From Tribonema minus (Eukaryota; Sar; Xanthophyceae; Tribonematales; Tribonemataceae): DNA of 64,000 nt. Made by a program: the position numbers and the translations under genes. A model generated the notes under the pieces. That model did not search any database and was not told where the DNA came from. It saw only the letters and a list, made by a program, of their open reading frames with translations. Numbering within the stretch: position 1 is the first letter of the stretch; each line of letters begins with the position of its first letter. Positions 12,001-26,000 of this stretch are shown here, in pieces. Where the stretch lies: contig JAFCMP010000520.1 in NCBI GenBank assembly GCA_017506865.1, forward strand, positions 248,001-312,000, read 5' to 3'.

Positions 12001-15000
12001 GTCTTGTGACAGTGCAACAGTACCCATCAACGGTACAACAGTACATGTGTACTGGCGCGTACATGTACGTACCTCGTATCAACGTCCAGGTGGTAGTCGT
12101 CGCTGCCGAGAAGCCCTGTCACCACGGCGTTCCGGCCAAAAATTGCCGCGGCTGCAAAGGCGGGGGGAGCGGGCGACCATCCGCATTGGTGGTGAGGGTG
12201 CAGTCACAACGCGTGCGAAGTCGATGCTGGCATATACTCGCGGGTGTGAATGCAGAGTTTTGGGGCACTGAAAACTCGTCGTGACCGAGTGTTAATGAGG
12301 TTCCACTGGACATGGCGACCAAGCACCGTCGTGTAGGCAAACCACCGTGTGTGAGCCGCTCGCAGCACTTTGCCTTTCTTGTACCAGGTCCAGGTGATGT
12401 GCAATGCTGCAGGGTTAAGGTTAGGGTTAGGGCTCCGTTTAATGTGTTGCAAGCTTAAGGCGGCGCCGGCACATCTTCACGCAAGTTCACAAGCACACTG
12501 CCATTGCAAACCAGACAGCACATGGTCACGTGGCCAACAGCAGGTCCTGAACAAAACTAAGCTTGCATTTGTAAAGTATGCGACAGGCTCTGTGATGATG
12601 CTTCGAGTCTGATGTTCGCCGCTGCTTCCGATGTCGAAATACAAGCGGAGCCACGGTCTGCTGGGATGATCAAATGGGACTGAGGGAGGGTCCCTGAGCT
12701 CACATCATGATTCATGATGAACTAGGGTATGAAGTAGGGTTTCAACGCTCACCTGCGAGGGGCGTGAGCGTGCACACCGGCGGCTCGAAGCTGCGCTTGA
12801 ACAGGTTCGCCTGCGCGCGGGTGCGGAAAATGATGCAAATTTTGCGCGCTGAGTGTGGCCGAAGCAGCAGCGCGAATCTCGCCTTAGTGCATCTCTGTGC
12901 AACACCTGCTGAACGGCGCTGGCGAGCTGCTGTATCGGGCGATCCTTGTAGCCAAACGCTAAGGTTCTGACATCTGCGCGTGCCTCAAGTACGAAAAAGC
13001 CTGCTCTTCTGCTTGAGGATACATGACGACAGTGCAGAAAACGCTTCGATCACTGCTTCTTGACCCGCGTCATACTTCAAAGCGCACAAAGTTTATGCAC
13101 ATACGCAGGGTGTACTAGGCACAACCTCGCGAATGGTAATTAGCAAGAAACTAGACACAAACATGTCACTGATACAAGGTGGCCAGATGGGCCAGGGGAA
13201 TTAGGGTTAGGGCTCGGCCGCTCTCACCTTGCCGGCTATGTCCGGCACGTTGCGCGTCTCCGGCGACTCAAACAGCTTGAGCATGTCTGCGCAGAGCAGC
13301 AGAACGGGGCATTGCACGCGCAGCAGGGAGTCCCTGTCAGCGAGATGCCTGATTGCGATGCACCTATAATTGCTGAGAATTGCCACTGACACGTCGACGG
13401 TGCCTGGTTGCCCAGTGCGCACGCCTGCAAGTTTAACCCTATGTCTACCTTAGCCCTAACCCTAGCCCTACCCGAAAAGGCAGATGAGCGCTGCTGCGGC
13501 GCGGACCGTCAGTGCAAGTGCACCGCTCCTGACCCCAACTCCTCACGTTTTTGACGCGGATTGCCGCTCCTTGACTGGCTTCATGCGCACATACATGTGC
13601 TGCCCCATGAAGGCCGCACGGGTAAGCCGTCTGCCATATACATTATGCTCCATGACTGACACCAATTTCAAGAAAGAAATGGTGTGTGTGTGCTGAACTG
13701 TCTAATTTTGTGGCGTTCGCCATCATGCATGACTTGAGGGACAGAGAACCACAGCGTTACTCATGTTAGTCCACCAGTGATGGTTCAGTCATGCTGTTCC
13801 TTGCATCAGCGCCTTCATACTTCCTAAAAAAACACTCGAATGCTACAAGCTTGTACACAGAAGTCTTTTTGACTAGTGGATACGGGGGCGCTGTTTGACT
13901 CGTGGCCATTTGCTGCAGCAGCGGCGACCACGGTTATTGGTGGAAGGCACTTGCGGCTAACCATCCCTTGTCACCTAGAGCTCTACGATCTTTTGATTCA
14001 TTTTCATTCTTTGCAAATCGAGCTTGTCTTGGTCAAGCGCTGTTCTGCACTGCTGCATCAGGTGTGTCCCACTCTGCCAACATGACAACATACTTCTGTC
14101 AGAGGGTGGGGATGTGGGTTGGGGACAGCTGCGGTTTGAATTAGGGTTTGAGGCAGCGTTAGGGCTAGATTCTGACCTATTGGCCGAGCCTCGTCAGCGG
14201 CGACACTTGGGCTGGGCTAAAGGCTAGGAGCTTCAGGTGGGCTCTGAGTTGGGGCCAAGGTCATGTGCACACGATCTCCCCCCTGGAGGGGCTGGAAATT
14301 TGGGCTGGATTTGGGATCGCTAGGGTTTGAGCTAGGGGCAGGTTCGCAACTAGGGCTAGCTTCTGACCTGTCGGCCGCGCCTCGTCCGCCGCAAACCCTG
14401 GGCTGGGTTTCAGGCGAGGAGCCAAGTGGCTCTGAGTACATCGAAGTATTTGAGCTTGGGTCAGGATCGCTAGGGCTTGGCGTAGGGTTGGAGTCAGTAT
14501 CAAAGCTAGCTTCCGACCTATCGGCCGCGCCTCGTCCGCCGCAACGCCCTGAGCTGGGTGTAAGGCTACAAGTTACAAGTGGGCTCTAGGTTGGGGCCAC
14601 CCAGGGGCTAGGGATGTGGGGTTGAATTAGGATTGCTAGGGTTTTGAGTTAGAGACAGGTTTATAACTAGAGCAAGCTTCCCACCTATCGGCCGCGCCTC
14701 GTCCGCGGCGACGCCCTGGCGGATGAGCGCCCAGACGTCGTCCATCGCGCCCGCCGCCGCCGCGACCTGTATGTGTCGCTTAGCGGGGTCCACGCGCAGT
14801 ATCGACGCCAGCGGGCTGTGCCCCGACACGGTGCACCACCAGCTGGCCGTGTGCCCCTGCGCGCGCGGCGAGTATGGAGATAGTCAACTTCAAGGCACAA
14901 CTTCAACCTGCAGTATCGACGAGCAGTATCATGCGAGCAGGCTGTGGCCCGACATGGTGCGCCACCAGTGCGCACTTGCAGTCTGCGAATTATAACAGCA

Positions 15001-18000
15001 GGCGATGCTCACGCTGAAACTCACCTGCGCAAAGAAGCTCAACTGCATGCAGAGGCGACTCACCGTGCCGTCCTGCAGGTTCCTCACACTTGCAAGTTTG
15101 CCAATTGTAATAGTGAATGAAAATGAATGAGCGACACTCAGGCCAACGTTCAAGTGCGTAAGAAGTTCAACTGTGACTCACCGTGCCGTCCTGCAGGTTT
15201 CGCGCGGCGCCCGCCTTGAGCAGCCGCAGCAGGACGTCCTCGTTGCCGCCCGCGGCCGCGTACATCAGCGGCGTCTGCGCGCTCGCAGCAGCAGCAGCAC
15301 AGCGCTCAGATCAGATTCAAAGTACAACTTAAATTTACGTTGACTGCGGCGTCTGCGCGCTCGCAGCAGCAGCAGCAGACTGCGCTCAGATCAACTTCTA
15401 TGTACACTCTAACGCCAGAGAGGCTCAGCATTCGCGACGCATTGCTGAAACAGACTGCGAGGGGCGTCGAATGCCGTCCAAATGCGTGAGGCAATACTTT
15501 CCTACGGACCTGCTTTGCAATTACTTCTAGAATTATGAACAGATAATACATCATACACGAACATGGGCTTCAGTACACTCCTTCATGGAGTGTGACAGTA
15601 TGACACGTGTGAGTGCACAACGTCTGTATGCTTTGAAGTAAGGACTTTAAAGTGTACTTGAAAGTATAGAGTTACCTGGCCGAGCACGTTGGGCATGTTG
15701 ACCTCAATGCCCACGTGGCCCAGCAGCCACGACACCACGTGGACGTGCTTTGCGGTCAGTACTTGAAGAATATGAATACATCCCGCACGAGCATGCGCTT
15801 CAATACATTCTTTCATGAAGTGCTAAAGCATGACGCGCGCGAGCGCATCACAACATACCCACGGTTTGAAGTCGGTACTCTGAAGTGTGCTTTGAAGTTC
15901 GGAATTACCTGGCCGAGCAGGTTGGGCATGTTGACCTCGATGCCCACGTGGCCCAGCAGCCAAGACACCATGTGCAGGTTGGCGGCGCTGCAGGCTGCAA
16001 TGAGCGGCGAGTAGAGCTCGTGGTGCCAGCCAAAGTGATCGCGCCGCCTGTGCGACACAGCACCGGGACACCGGGAGTCTCACATGTCAGCAACAGCAAC
16101 AAGGCTTGATGCGTACAGTCCATCTGTGCGAGCAAGCGTCCCAGACGCAATCACGTCGTATTGGTCCCATCCCGTCGCCCCCCTTCTCGGTGACTATGAG
16201 CCCTCAGTCATTTCCGCCCCCCCATCTGACCTATGCCTGGAGGTAGCCCTGACCCTAACCCTAAGCATGCGGCCCCAGAAGAGCGAATGAACCAGTGACA
16301 GCGTGCCGTTTGACAGATGTGCCTGGCGAACCAGCAGCCCTCGCTGATGCATCTCCCCCTATCTGAGCTGTGCCTGGAGTTGACGCCGATGCCCTCTTCA
16401 GGCATTGCGTCAACGTCATAGCACGTCGTCGCAGTTGGCGCAACGTCACGCTGCTCAAATGAACCAGTAATAGTGGCACAGTGCCCCGCCCCATCGGCAG
16501 ATGTGCCTGGCATACCAGCCCTCACGGCCTTATTCGTTTACAACCTTCTTCCCTCCTGTCGCCCCTCTTCTTGGCGACAGTACCAACCCTCATTGACTTC
16601 CTCCCCCTGTGCCTCACCTGTGCCTAGAGTTGACGCCAATGCCCTGCTTCATCAGGGCCTCCACGTCGCCAATGCCACCTTCACGGGGCGACGCGGCACC
16701 CCAACAACACGTCAACGCAAGCTGGCGTCACGTGTGTTGCGTCGCTTCGCAGCAGCACCATGGCCTTGGCAGAGGTGCTATAGAAAGAAGAGCCCCTGCT
16801 GAGTCCCCCCCCAGATCCCCCTCACCTGTGCCTGGAGTTGACGCCGATGCCCTGCTTCATGAGGGCCTCCACGGCTGCGCCGTCGCCGGCCGCTGCTGCC
16901 GCGCACACGCTGAGCCTGCACAGTTTTCAACGCAACAAGGTGGCGACGCGGCGTGGCTTGAGCGTGTCAGGAGCCAGTGATGCACATGCGCGGCAGCCAG
17001 TGATGCGCATGCGCGGCAGAAACAATGCGCTTCTATAGTGTGCTGACGAATATCTGCTCGGACGCTGCAGCCGCCGCCGCGCACGCGCTTAGCCTGCAAG
17101 GGTTAAATACGATAGGCGAAAAAGCGAGAGCGTTGACTCAATGTGCACTGTGGCAGGCAAGATGCTGCGCTGTTGAGCAGTGTCGTAAGCGCTTGTTGCC
17201 GCGCAAACCAATCATATGGCAGCCTTCAAGCATTGACAGAGAAGCAAGGAGGTTGGTGATGTGCCAGCGCTCCGGGGCGGCCCGCCACGCGTAGAAAAAT
17301 GTTCATGAACCTCAAAGTCGATGTATTCTTCTGCGAAGCGTTTCCCTACGCTACAGCGAGTGCCTCCGCACGTGCACAATCTGTCATGATATCCCACTCC
17401 CGTGCCTGCGAGCAACCTTGCCATGCCGACTCACCCTGACAGAACCCTGCCACTTGAAACAGACGCAAGGGTGTGTTTTGTCTGCTACAGTACATGCAGC
17501 GCAAAAATAAATTCAAAAATGCACACTCGACCTGCAGAATTCAACTTCACCTGTGCGGATCGTGGCGCAGCATGCCCTCCACGCCGCGGTACCCGCGCAT
17601 CCCCGCCATGTCGAGCGCTGTCTCGCCCTGTTAGGGTTGGGATTAGGGCGCAATTGCAAAAGGGCGTCAAACATGTGCAGCACATCTCTGAAATGCCTTC
17701 ATAGCGGCGTACGTGCCTTCTGCATGGCTATGTCTAGAGCGATGTAGAAGCGACGCCCTCTGGCAGCTGCGTGAACCCCCTGTTGATCACTGTGCCGCGT
17801 AACGGCTTGACGCACTTGGAAGGAGTACGGCGTGTCTGCGCAAGGTCTTCCTACTGCCATGCGCGCATGCTTGGCAACATCTGACACCATGCGGCAGTTG
17901 CGCACGTGCTCGCTGACCTTGTCGATGGTGCGATAGCGGTCCGCACGCAGGCTTAGGGTTAGAGTTACTGTCTGCACAGTGCTCCTCGCAGCCTCATGCG

Positions 18001-21000
18001 AGTGGCTGGCAGTGACACCAACAGTTGCGCGCGCGTTGTCTGACCTTGTCGTTGGTGCGGTAGCGGTCCGCGCGCAGGCTGAGCAGTAGCGACACCATCT
18101 TCTCGTGGCCGGCCTGTGCGCGACAGCAGCGATCAACGCATTCACAGCAACGGGGCAGCAGCGATCAGCGCACCACACCACTACTGCGCAGCAACGCTCC
18201 GGCATAAGTACATTGCTATCGTGTGGCTGGCTGACACACGAGTGCTCTGCCAGCGACACCACCTTCTCGTGGCCGGCGTGCATGCGACATCAGTGATCAA
18301 CGCATTCACAGTAAAGGGGGGGCAACGACGATCAGGCAGTGCTGCGGGGATAACAACATGACCTTCTCGTGGCCGGCCTGAATGCGACTTCAGCGAACGA
18401 CGCATTCACAGCAAAAGGGGGGCAACAACGATCAGCCAGTGCTGCGGCGATAATAACATGACCTTCTCGTGGCCGGCTTGCATGCGACATCAGCGATCAA
18501 CGCATTCACAGCAAAGGGGTGGCAGCAATGCTCAGCCAGTGCTGCGGCAGTAGTAAAATGACCTTCTCATGGCCGGCCTGCATGCGACAGCAGCGATCAA
18601 CGCATTCACAGCAATGGGGCAGCAGCGATCAGTGCATAACACCACTACCGCACGGCAGCGCTCCAGCAAAAGTACATTGCTTTCGCGTAGCTGGCTGACG
18701 CACGGCTCATGTCAGTGCTCTGACAGCCGGTACCGTCACTGTCTCGTAGCCACGGTGCGCACCGCAGCAGCAATCAGCAGCCCACATTCGTGCAGCAGCG
18801 TTCGGAATACATGTGCGGCGCTGCGGCAGTTGACACACGCACCCCAGTCAGTTCTCAGAGCTGTGTCTCATCACTGGCAGTGTTGCGCTGACATCACTGG
18901 GATATGTCACCTGTCAGTTGTGTGCACCAACAGACGCCGAGCTAAGGCGTATATACTTTGAGGTTCAAAGACAATGTACTTGAAGTATGCCGCTCCGCGG
19001 TGACGCACCTGCGCGGCATACATGAGAGGCGTCATGTCGTGGCAGGACGTGATTGACCGTGAAGCACAGCGCGAGGCGCACATACTTTGAAGTTCAAAGA
19101 GATACACTTGAAGTATGCTGCTCCGCAGTGACGCACCTGCGCGGCATACATGAGAGGCGTCATGCCGTGGCGCCCGGGGCAGTTGACGTCCGTGCGGAAG
19201 CCGCGCCTGCCGCCCGGCAGCAGGGCGCGCACCATGTCCTCGTCCTGCACGCGGGAGCGTCGCAGTTGATGTAAGATACACTTCAACAGCCATCACAGTT
19301 GGGCAAGACACTTGTTGTGTGTTCGGCACATTCTGCGGTCTCCCGCTCGATGAGGCCTGCCCTTGATCAAGTTTGGCAGCAGGGCGTGCACCACGTCCTC
19401 GTCCTGCGTGCGGGAGCGTTCAGTTGAAGCAAGGCCATGTTGGGAGCGTCACAGTTGAGGGGAGACAGTGGCGCCACGGAGCTGGCGCGCCAACTTGCCG
19501 TCGCCCATTCGGTCAGGCGTGCGCGATGTGCTGCTCCGCAAGCGCGCACGCGTTGCGCACTCGTTGCAGGCATGCACACCGAGCGGTTGCACCACCAACG
19601 CGATGTCACTTGCCTGGTGCCGAAAAGCATCTAACCCTAACCCTGCCCTCACCCTAACCCTTGCCCTAACCCAGAATGAGCTCCACGAGGGCTATTTGCA
19701 GTGCACAAGGTCCGGTGTTACGCTGACTCTTAGCCTATGCAGTGACCTGCATATGAGCCGTCTGCAATGCACAGGGCCCGGTGCTACTTAGGCCATGTGT
19801 TCAATATTTTCTTCGACATCATGGATGCTGTGTCGCAAGGGCGCGGCCAAAGTGCAGCATGGCATTGAATGAGCGCAAGACGTCACTAAGCTCCACATGC
19901 TCATGCATCCACAACATCAAGCGCATCTCAGCAGCGTCGTCCTGATTTGATCCGAACCATGTTCCTTATCCTGACGCAAATTTCATAACATACATCCAGC
20001 AGGCATGGCGCCACAAACACTTCATCTCATCAGCGTCACCGACAGCAGTGGCGGACAAAACTTTACTACTTCCCGCACAAGCACTATGCATGTGCTAATG
20101 TGTAAACGCTGCATCAGATTCAGTTAAACACGAGCGGTCCTAGCCCAACTGCGACATTAGGCTGCAGGGCTGAGCTTGCAAAAGGCCAGCTCGCTGAAAC
20201 TTCCTACTCAAGCACCGCATTGGTCCGTGCGTTGTGGTGAGTCAACCTATTCATGTTGCTCGTCATGATGTTTCCTCAGGCTCAGGACTGGGGGCATTGC
20301 CGACAAGGTATGTAGGGCATGGACATGGTACATTTGCTCGGAGACAATGAGCGCCATGTACCCCCTGCGCAACTCAACTAAATCCCTTACCCATCATAAA
20401 TCAATGCGGCATCAGATCCTTCCGAACACGAACGTTGAAGGTTCAGACGAGTCGCCCTGCAGGGGCGCCAAGTACAGAATGCCAGCGCCCAGGGCTTGCT
20501 GCAGGCACCGACCTGATTGAAGACAGCGGCGACGAGCGCCGTGTACCCCCTGCGCGGGCAGCGCGCATTGGGGTCAACGCCCTGCGCCAGCAGCGCCAGA
20601 ACGCCCCTCACGTCGCGCTCTTTTGCCGCCTTGTACACCTCCACCTGAAGGAACAGAGAAAACACACCGTTGGTGGCAAACAACATAGTAGCGGTGCGTT
20701 CTATGCACCTAGTTTGAAGCTGGTTGCTCAAAACGCCTAGTTGGGGGATGCAGATGGTAATGCTTTGTGGCCTTGTGGACCTCCTCCTGTGGAGGAACAG
20801 CAGCGCACCAGCAGAGGATGAAAGGGTTTGTCTGAAGGAGCGGCGCTCGAAATGTCTGATTGGGGGGGACGCCCCTGACATCGCGCTCTTTTGCCGCCTT
20901 GTACACCTCCAGGTGGTGCTGCGGGACTCAAGCAATGACATGAAAGCGGTGCGTTCTGATGCACTGAGTTTGTGACGCTAGGTGCAAGTAGCGCCAGGAC

Positions 21001-23015
21001 GCCCTCGGTGTCGCGCTTGTTTACCAAGTTGCACACCTCCACCTATGGGGGGAAATACGCACTGGCGCTCACAAAGATATAGGAGCTCTTTTGCGACCTT
21101 GTATACCTCCACCTGTGAGGATCGAAAAGCGTGCCTGTATGTAGCAACAAATAACATGAAACGTTTCGTACCGATGCACTTTACTTGAGAGTGGTGCTCG
21201 AACGCCTAGTGGAGGGGGGGGGGGGGGGCAACGAAGGCAGATGGTGATGCCAGTGCCGCCCGAACCGCGTGGTTTTGTGAGCTTCAACACGCACCCCCAA
21301 ATGTATTTCGAGTATATTTGTGATGCAAGCACTGTGACAAGCATCATGTGGCGATGCGCCTCAGCTGCGACCATTGGCACAACCCCCCCTGCGCAATAGC
21401 GTACTTCACAAGGTACTTCCAGTTGGCAGGGACACGCTGGTGTGCGCGCAAGATCATTGCAGACGGGGGGCACATTTTCAAGTAGCTCAAAGTTGAAAGA
21501 TATCCTTCCCTTACCCTTTTGGGGTCGTATTTGAGTATGTCGCCCAGCTGAGCGCTGCCAAACCTTTCTGCCCAGTCCAGTGCCGTACGACCCTCCATGT
21601 CCCGCTGATACCTAAGGTTCAGTGGGGTTGGAGGTAGGGGTGAGGTTAAGGTGGTGCCAGACGCGACGGGCAGCAGGGAGCGCAGAGCAACAAGTTGTCG
21701 CAAGCCCATCGAAGCAGCTGTTGTTTCAGAGCCCACAACAAACATGGCTGCGTCGTCAGATCCGATGTACATGCATGCGCTCAATGCGCAAACGCTGCCA
21801 ACGTGAAGATGCGACCGCGCTTGCCAAACAGCATGTCTGCAACCTCAAATGCAGGGCTGAGTAAGTTCACAACTTCGAGACCATTGGCTGGGAGCTGGTG
21901 CGCTGTCATGGTGCAATGTGTGTAATTCTTGAACTTGTGGTTGGTGGCGGAAAACCAGTGAAACTGCACCTCCACGGGATGAGTACAGTGATGTGCTAGC
22001 TTATGCGTATTACTGATTATTGATTGAAGCGGAGAAAAGCCCAGATGTAATGATGTCGAGCTCGCGACCAGCATAAACTTTACAGAGCAGCACACTATCA
22101 ATACATCTGGCGCCGAAGAGTGTGTGATTGTCGGTTTGGCCTTGGCGGAACAACATCACAAGTCTTTGTCACCTCACAGTATGAGTACAGTGATGTACCA
22201 CCGTGTACTCTAAGTAGTGCAGTTCGCTACCCACATAATTATCCGCTCTGTGTGCAAGCAGCTTGACGGCGAAGGCCACCTGCTGCAAGTATCGGTCCAG
22301 GCCTTGGTGGCACAACATTACAACTCCCTGTCACCTCACAGTATGAGTACAGTGATGTACCACCGTGTACTCTCAGTAGTGCAGTACACATACCTGTCAG
22401 CGCCATGCGCGAGCAGCTTGACGGCAAAGGCGACCTGCTGGTGCGGCGCGGTGCGCCCCTCCCTGCCCATGCAGTACATGAGCGCCGTTTCGCCTGCGAT
22501 CACGCGTCAACGGAACTGATCAATTCACGTTCATTGATGAATTGCATTGAGCGCCGTGCATTCACGTTCATCAACGAAATGCATTCAGCGACGTGCTGGC
22601 TGAGTGGCCTCCCTGCCCATGCAGTACACGAGCGCCGTCTCGCCTGCGATCACGCGTCCACGGAACTGATTGGTTCATGTTTGTTAACTGAGTCCTTGCA
22701 GTTCCAGTGCTGAATGAGTGGCCTACCAGTCTATGCAGTACATGAGCGCCATTTCGCCTGCAATCACGCATGCATGGAGTGAATGAATTCATGTTGATCA
22801 ACGCAGTTTTGATTCAATCCATTGTTGATGGGCAGTGCAAATGTGACGGCACATGAGCGCGCAGCAGCTGAGAGTGTCAGGAGTACATGGGTACTTGACA
22901 TGAAGTGCGGTCTAAATGTATGCCTGCACTTTGTTATAGAACACTCGCTTTAGAATAACTTCAAAAACCTGCACAGTACATACATTCGTGTTCTGGTGCA
23001 AATGGCGGAGTGCAC

Positions 23016-23046
<31 letters not shown>

Positions 23047-26000
23047 ATATTTGGGGATGCGGTGGCGGGAAGGATGGCATTTGGCAATGTCGTTCAGAAG
23101 TTATAGTCGATGTACATCAAGACACTATCACATTTCCACAAGGCACATGCAGACTCCGATACCAAGCTTGACATCAGCAATCTGGGCTTTTTTGACCCCC
23201 CGGCGATACTTGAATTGATGGAATACACTTTGGAGGGTGCGGGCACCTCTTGCGTTTTTGCGGCACACATTAGCGCTCCCGTCCCTGAGCAGCACGCAAA
23301 TGGTAGCGATGGTCGCGATTGCCCTGCACAGGTGGCGCATCCGCGGCTCACACGATACCTATGCCCCGTGGGGGGACAAGCTCGAGGCTAGCGCATGCGA
23401 CTTTGCATAAGCGAGCAACGGCTGAGACCTTCAGGAGTACGTGCGTACTGCGAGGTGCATGGGAAATGCGGGTACCGCTTGCCACGCTCACTCCCTGCAC
23501 ATACTTCTACCTAAGCTTTGAGTGCAGGGGCATGTAGATATGCGCATGTACCTCTGGCGTTTCTTCGGCACACGTCAGCGCCCCCCTCCCTGAGCAACAC
23601 ACGAATGGTAGCGATGCTCGCCATCGCCCTGCACAAGTGGCGCACCTGCGGCTCACACGATGCCCATGCCCCTTGGAAGGCCAAGCTTGAGGCTAGCGCA
23701 TGCGACTTTGCATAAGCGAGCAAGGGCTGAGCACTTCAGGAGTACGTGGGTACTGCGAGGTGCATGGGAAATGCGGGTACCGCTTGCCACGCTCACCCTC
23801 TGCACATACTTCTACTTCTACTTCTGAGCATTAGGTGCAGGGGCAAGTAGGTAAGCGCATGTACCTCTGGCGTTTCTGCGGCACACGTCGGCGCTCCCCT
23901 CCCTGAGCAGCACGCGAATTGCAGCGATGCTCACCACCGCCCTGCAGAAATGGCGCCACCGCGGCTCATGCGGTGCCCGTGTCCCGTGGGAGGACAAGCC
24001 CGAGGCTAAGGCATGCGACGGTACATGGGCGAGGGTCTCATGCGTACGTTTCAGGTACATGGATATTGTGGGTACCTCTTGCGTTTCTGCGGCACACGTC
24101 GGCGCTCCCCTCCCTGAGCAGCACGTCCGCGGCGCCCATCTGCCCCTGCAGTGCCGCCACAATCAGGGGCGTGAACTGCAGCAAAAGCAGAAGAGGAGGG
24201 GGGGGAGGCACGGGAGGGTAAGTTCAGCGGCACGCGGCGCTGCTGCTCTTCGATCTGGCTTACGAAGACTGCTGGTCACTGTCACAGTACAGTACTCTTG
24301 AAGTTGCGCCATGTGAGAAGCCACGTGGTGCCTGGCAGCGCAGTTTGCACACACACAAAAAAAGCGTACACATTAGAGGGCCGTTGCGTGACTTCACCTG
24401 CCTGGCAGTGCATGATAAAGGGTGAATCGAGCGGGCAAAAGGGTCATTGCACGGCCTCACCTGCCCTGTTGCATCGACAGCTGTTTGCATCACAGCCCTG
24501 CCTGAGCAACGCGCGCTCATACGGCAGCGTTGTCACTGCCTGGCAGTGCTCTACAATAGATTTCTTTCTTTGTTGATTGATATTTAACTTAATATACAGG
24601 AACCAATCCGCATTTTTGTTACGTTTTAGTCACATTTGTCTTTATTCACTCTATGGATCAATTTGATTTTAGTGAGTGCAGAGAACATTTTACAGATGTT
24701 TGTTGGTTGAGGAGGTGACGGTGTGTGTTCATATTTGTTATTTGATATAAATGAAGTCTTCATCGAAGGGTGATCGCATGGCCTCACCTGCCCTGTCGCG
24801 TCGACGGCGTTCGCGTCGCAGCCCTGTCTGAGCAGCGCGCGCACGTACGGCAGCGCTCCGGCGGCGACGGCCTGCGTCAGCCCAACCCTGTCGGGGTCTG
24901 CCAGCAGTATGGACGCCACCTCCTGAAAGCGTGAGCACGGGGAGGGGGAGGTTGCAAGGGGTGGGGTGGGGGGGTGGGGGGGCATTTTCAGCGAGGCTGC
25001 ACATCAGGCCGGATGTCTATTGGGTCAGCAGCATGTTGCGAATTGCAGCGTTCAACAAGAAAGCTAGGCAACCACAAAAGTGCACGCATTGCGAAAGAGT
25101 GTTGCGCGTGTGGGCCGCACACTGAGCATCTGCAGCAATCAGCGACCTCGGTTGCAGTTTGCGAACATCATGTTTGACATCGAAAGGCTGGCACAGAGGT
25201 CAAGATGGCAGCGCTCAGCAAGCTTGCCTTGTGCCCGCCCTGCAGCGCGTAGTCGACGGCCTTGAGGCCCTCCGCGCACGTCACGCCGCGGTTCACGCCG
25301 CCGCGCCGCAGCAGCAGCAGCACCTCGTCCAGGGAGCCACGCTGCGGCGGCAGCAGCAGCAACAGCAGCGCACGACGGCACAGATCAGGGCTCTTTTCAG
25401 TGTTTCAGAGGGTTGCACGCGGGCGGCATATCAGCGCGGTGGTGCGTCTGACGCAGTGGCAGCGCTAGACAAGAAGATCATTGTCGCAGCAGCGGCAGCA
25501 CCTCATCCAGCGAGCCGCGCTGCGGCAGCAGAACCGTGCGCGCAGCAGCGAATTGGTGCCCCCGTGCACGGTGTCATATGGTCTTCAGGCGCGCTGAGGA
25601 AAGACGCAGCAGCGCGTCTCTTGCAGTGGCAATGCTCGAAAGGATATGTACTTGAATAGAGTTGCACTACATAGCGGGAGCGGAATCGCGCTACACTTAT
25701 CCACCTCGTCCAGCGAGCCGCGCTGCAGCAGCGGCAGCAGCAGCAGCGCGCAACGGCACAGGCGAGGCATTTCATCACGGCGGGCGGCAAATGGGCGCGC
25801 CGGTGCATCTGATGCAGTGGCAGTGCTCAACGAGACAGTCTACGTCCTTCAGAAGTCTGTGTGCGTATCCATGCAGCGCTGCTTCGCAGTAGCGCCAGCG
25901 AAACTGCACTAGGTACACCCGCCCACGGTGCCGTACGCGAGTGCAGGCGCACGCCACAGTGCGCCTGTCACAGCAGCACCGCTCGATCGCGGACGCTGAT

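Noticed and set aside
15677-15750. Additional ankyrin exon
   Set aside because: Open and with a GT donor, but no AG acceptor at a phase-compatible place; reads better as a half-exon duplicate of exon 43.
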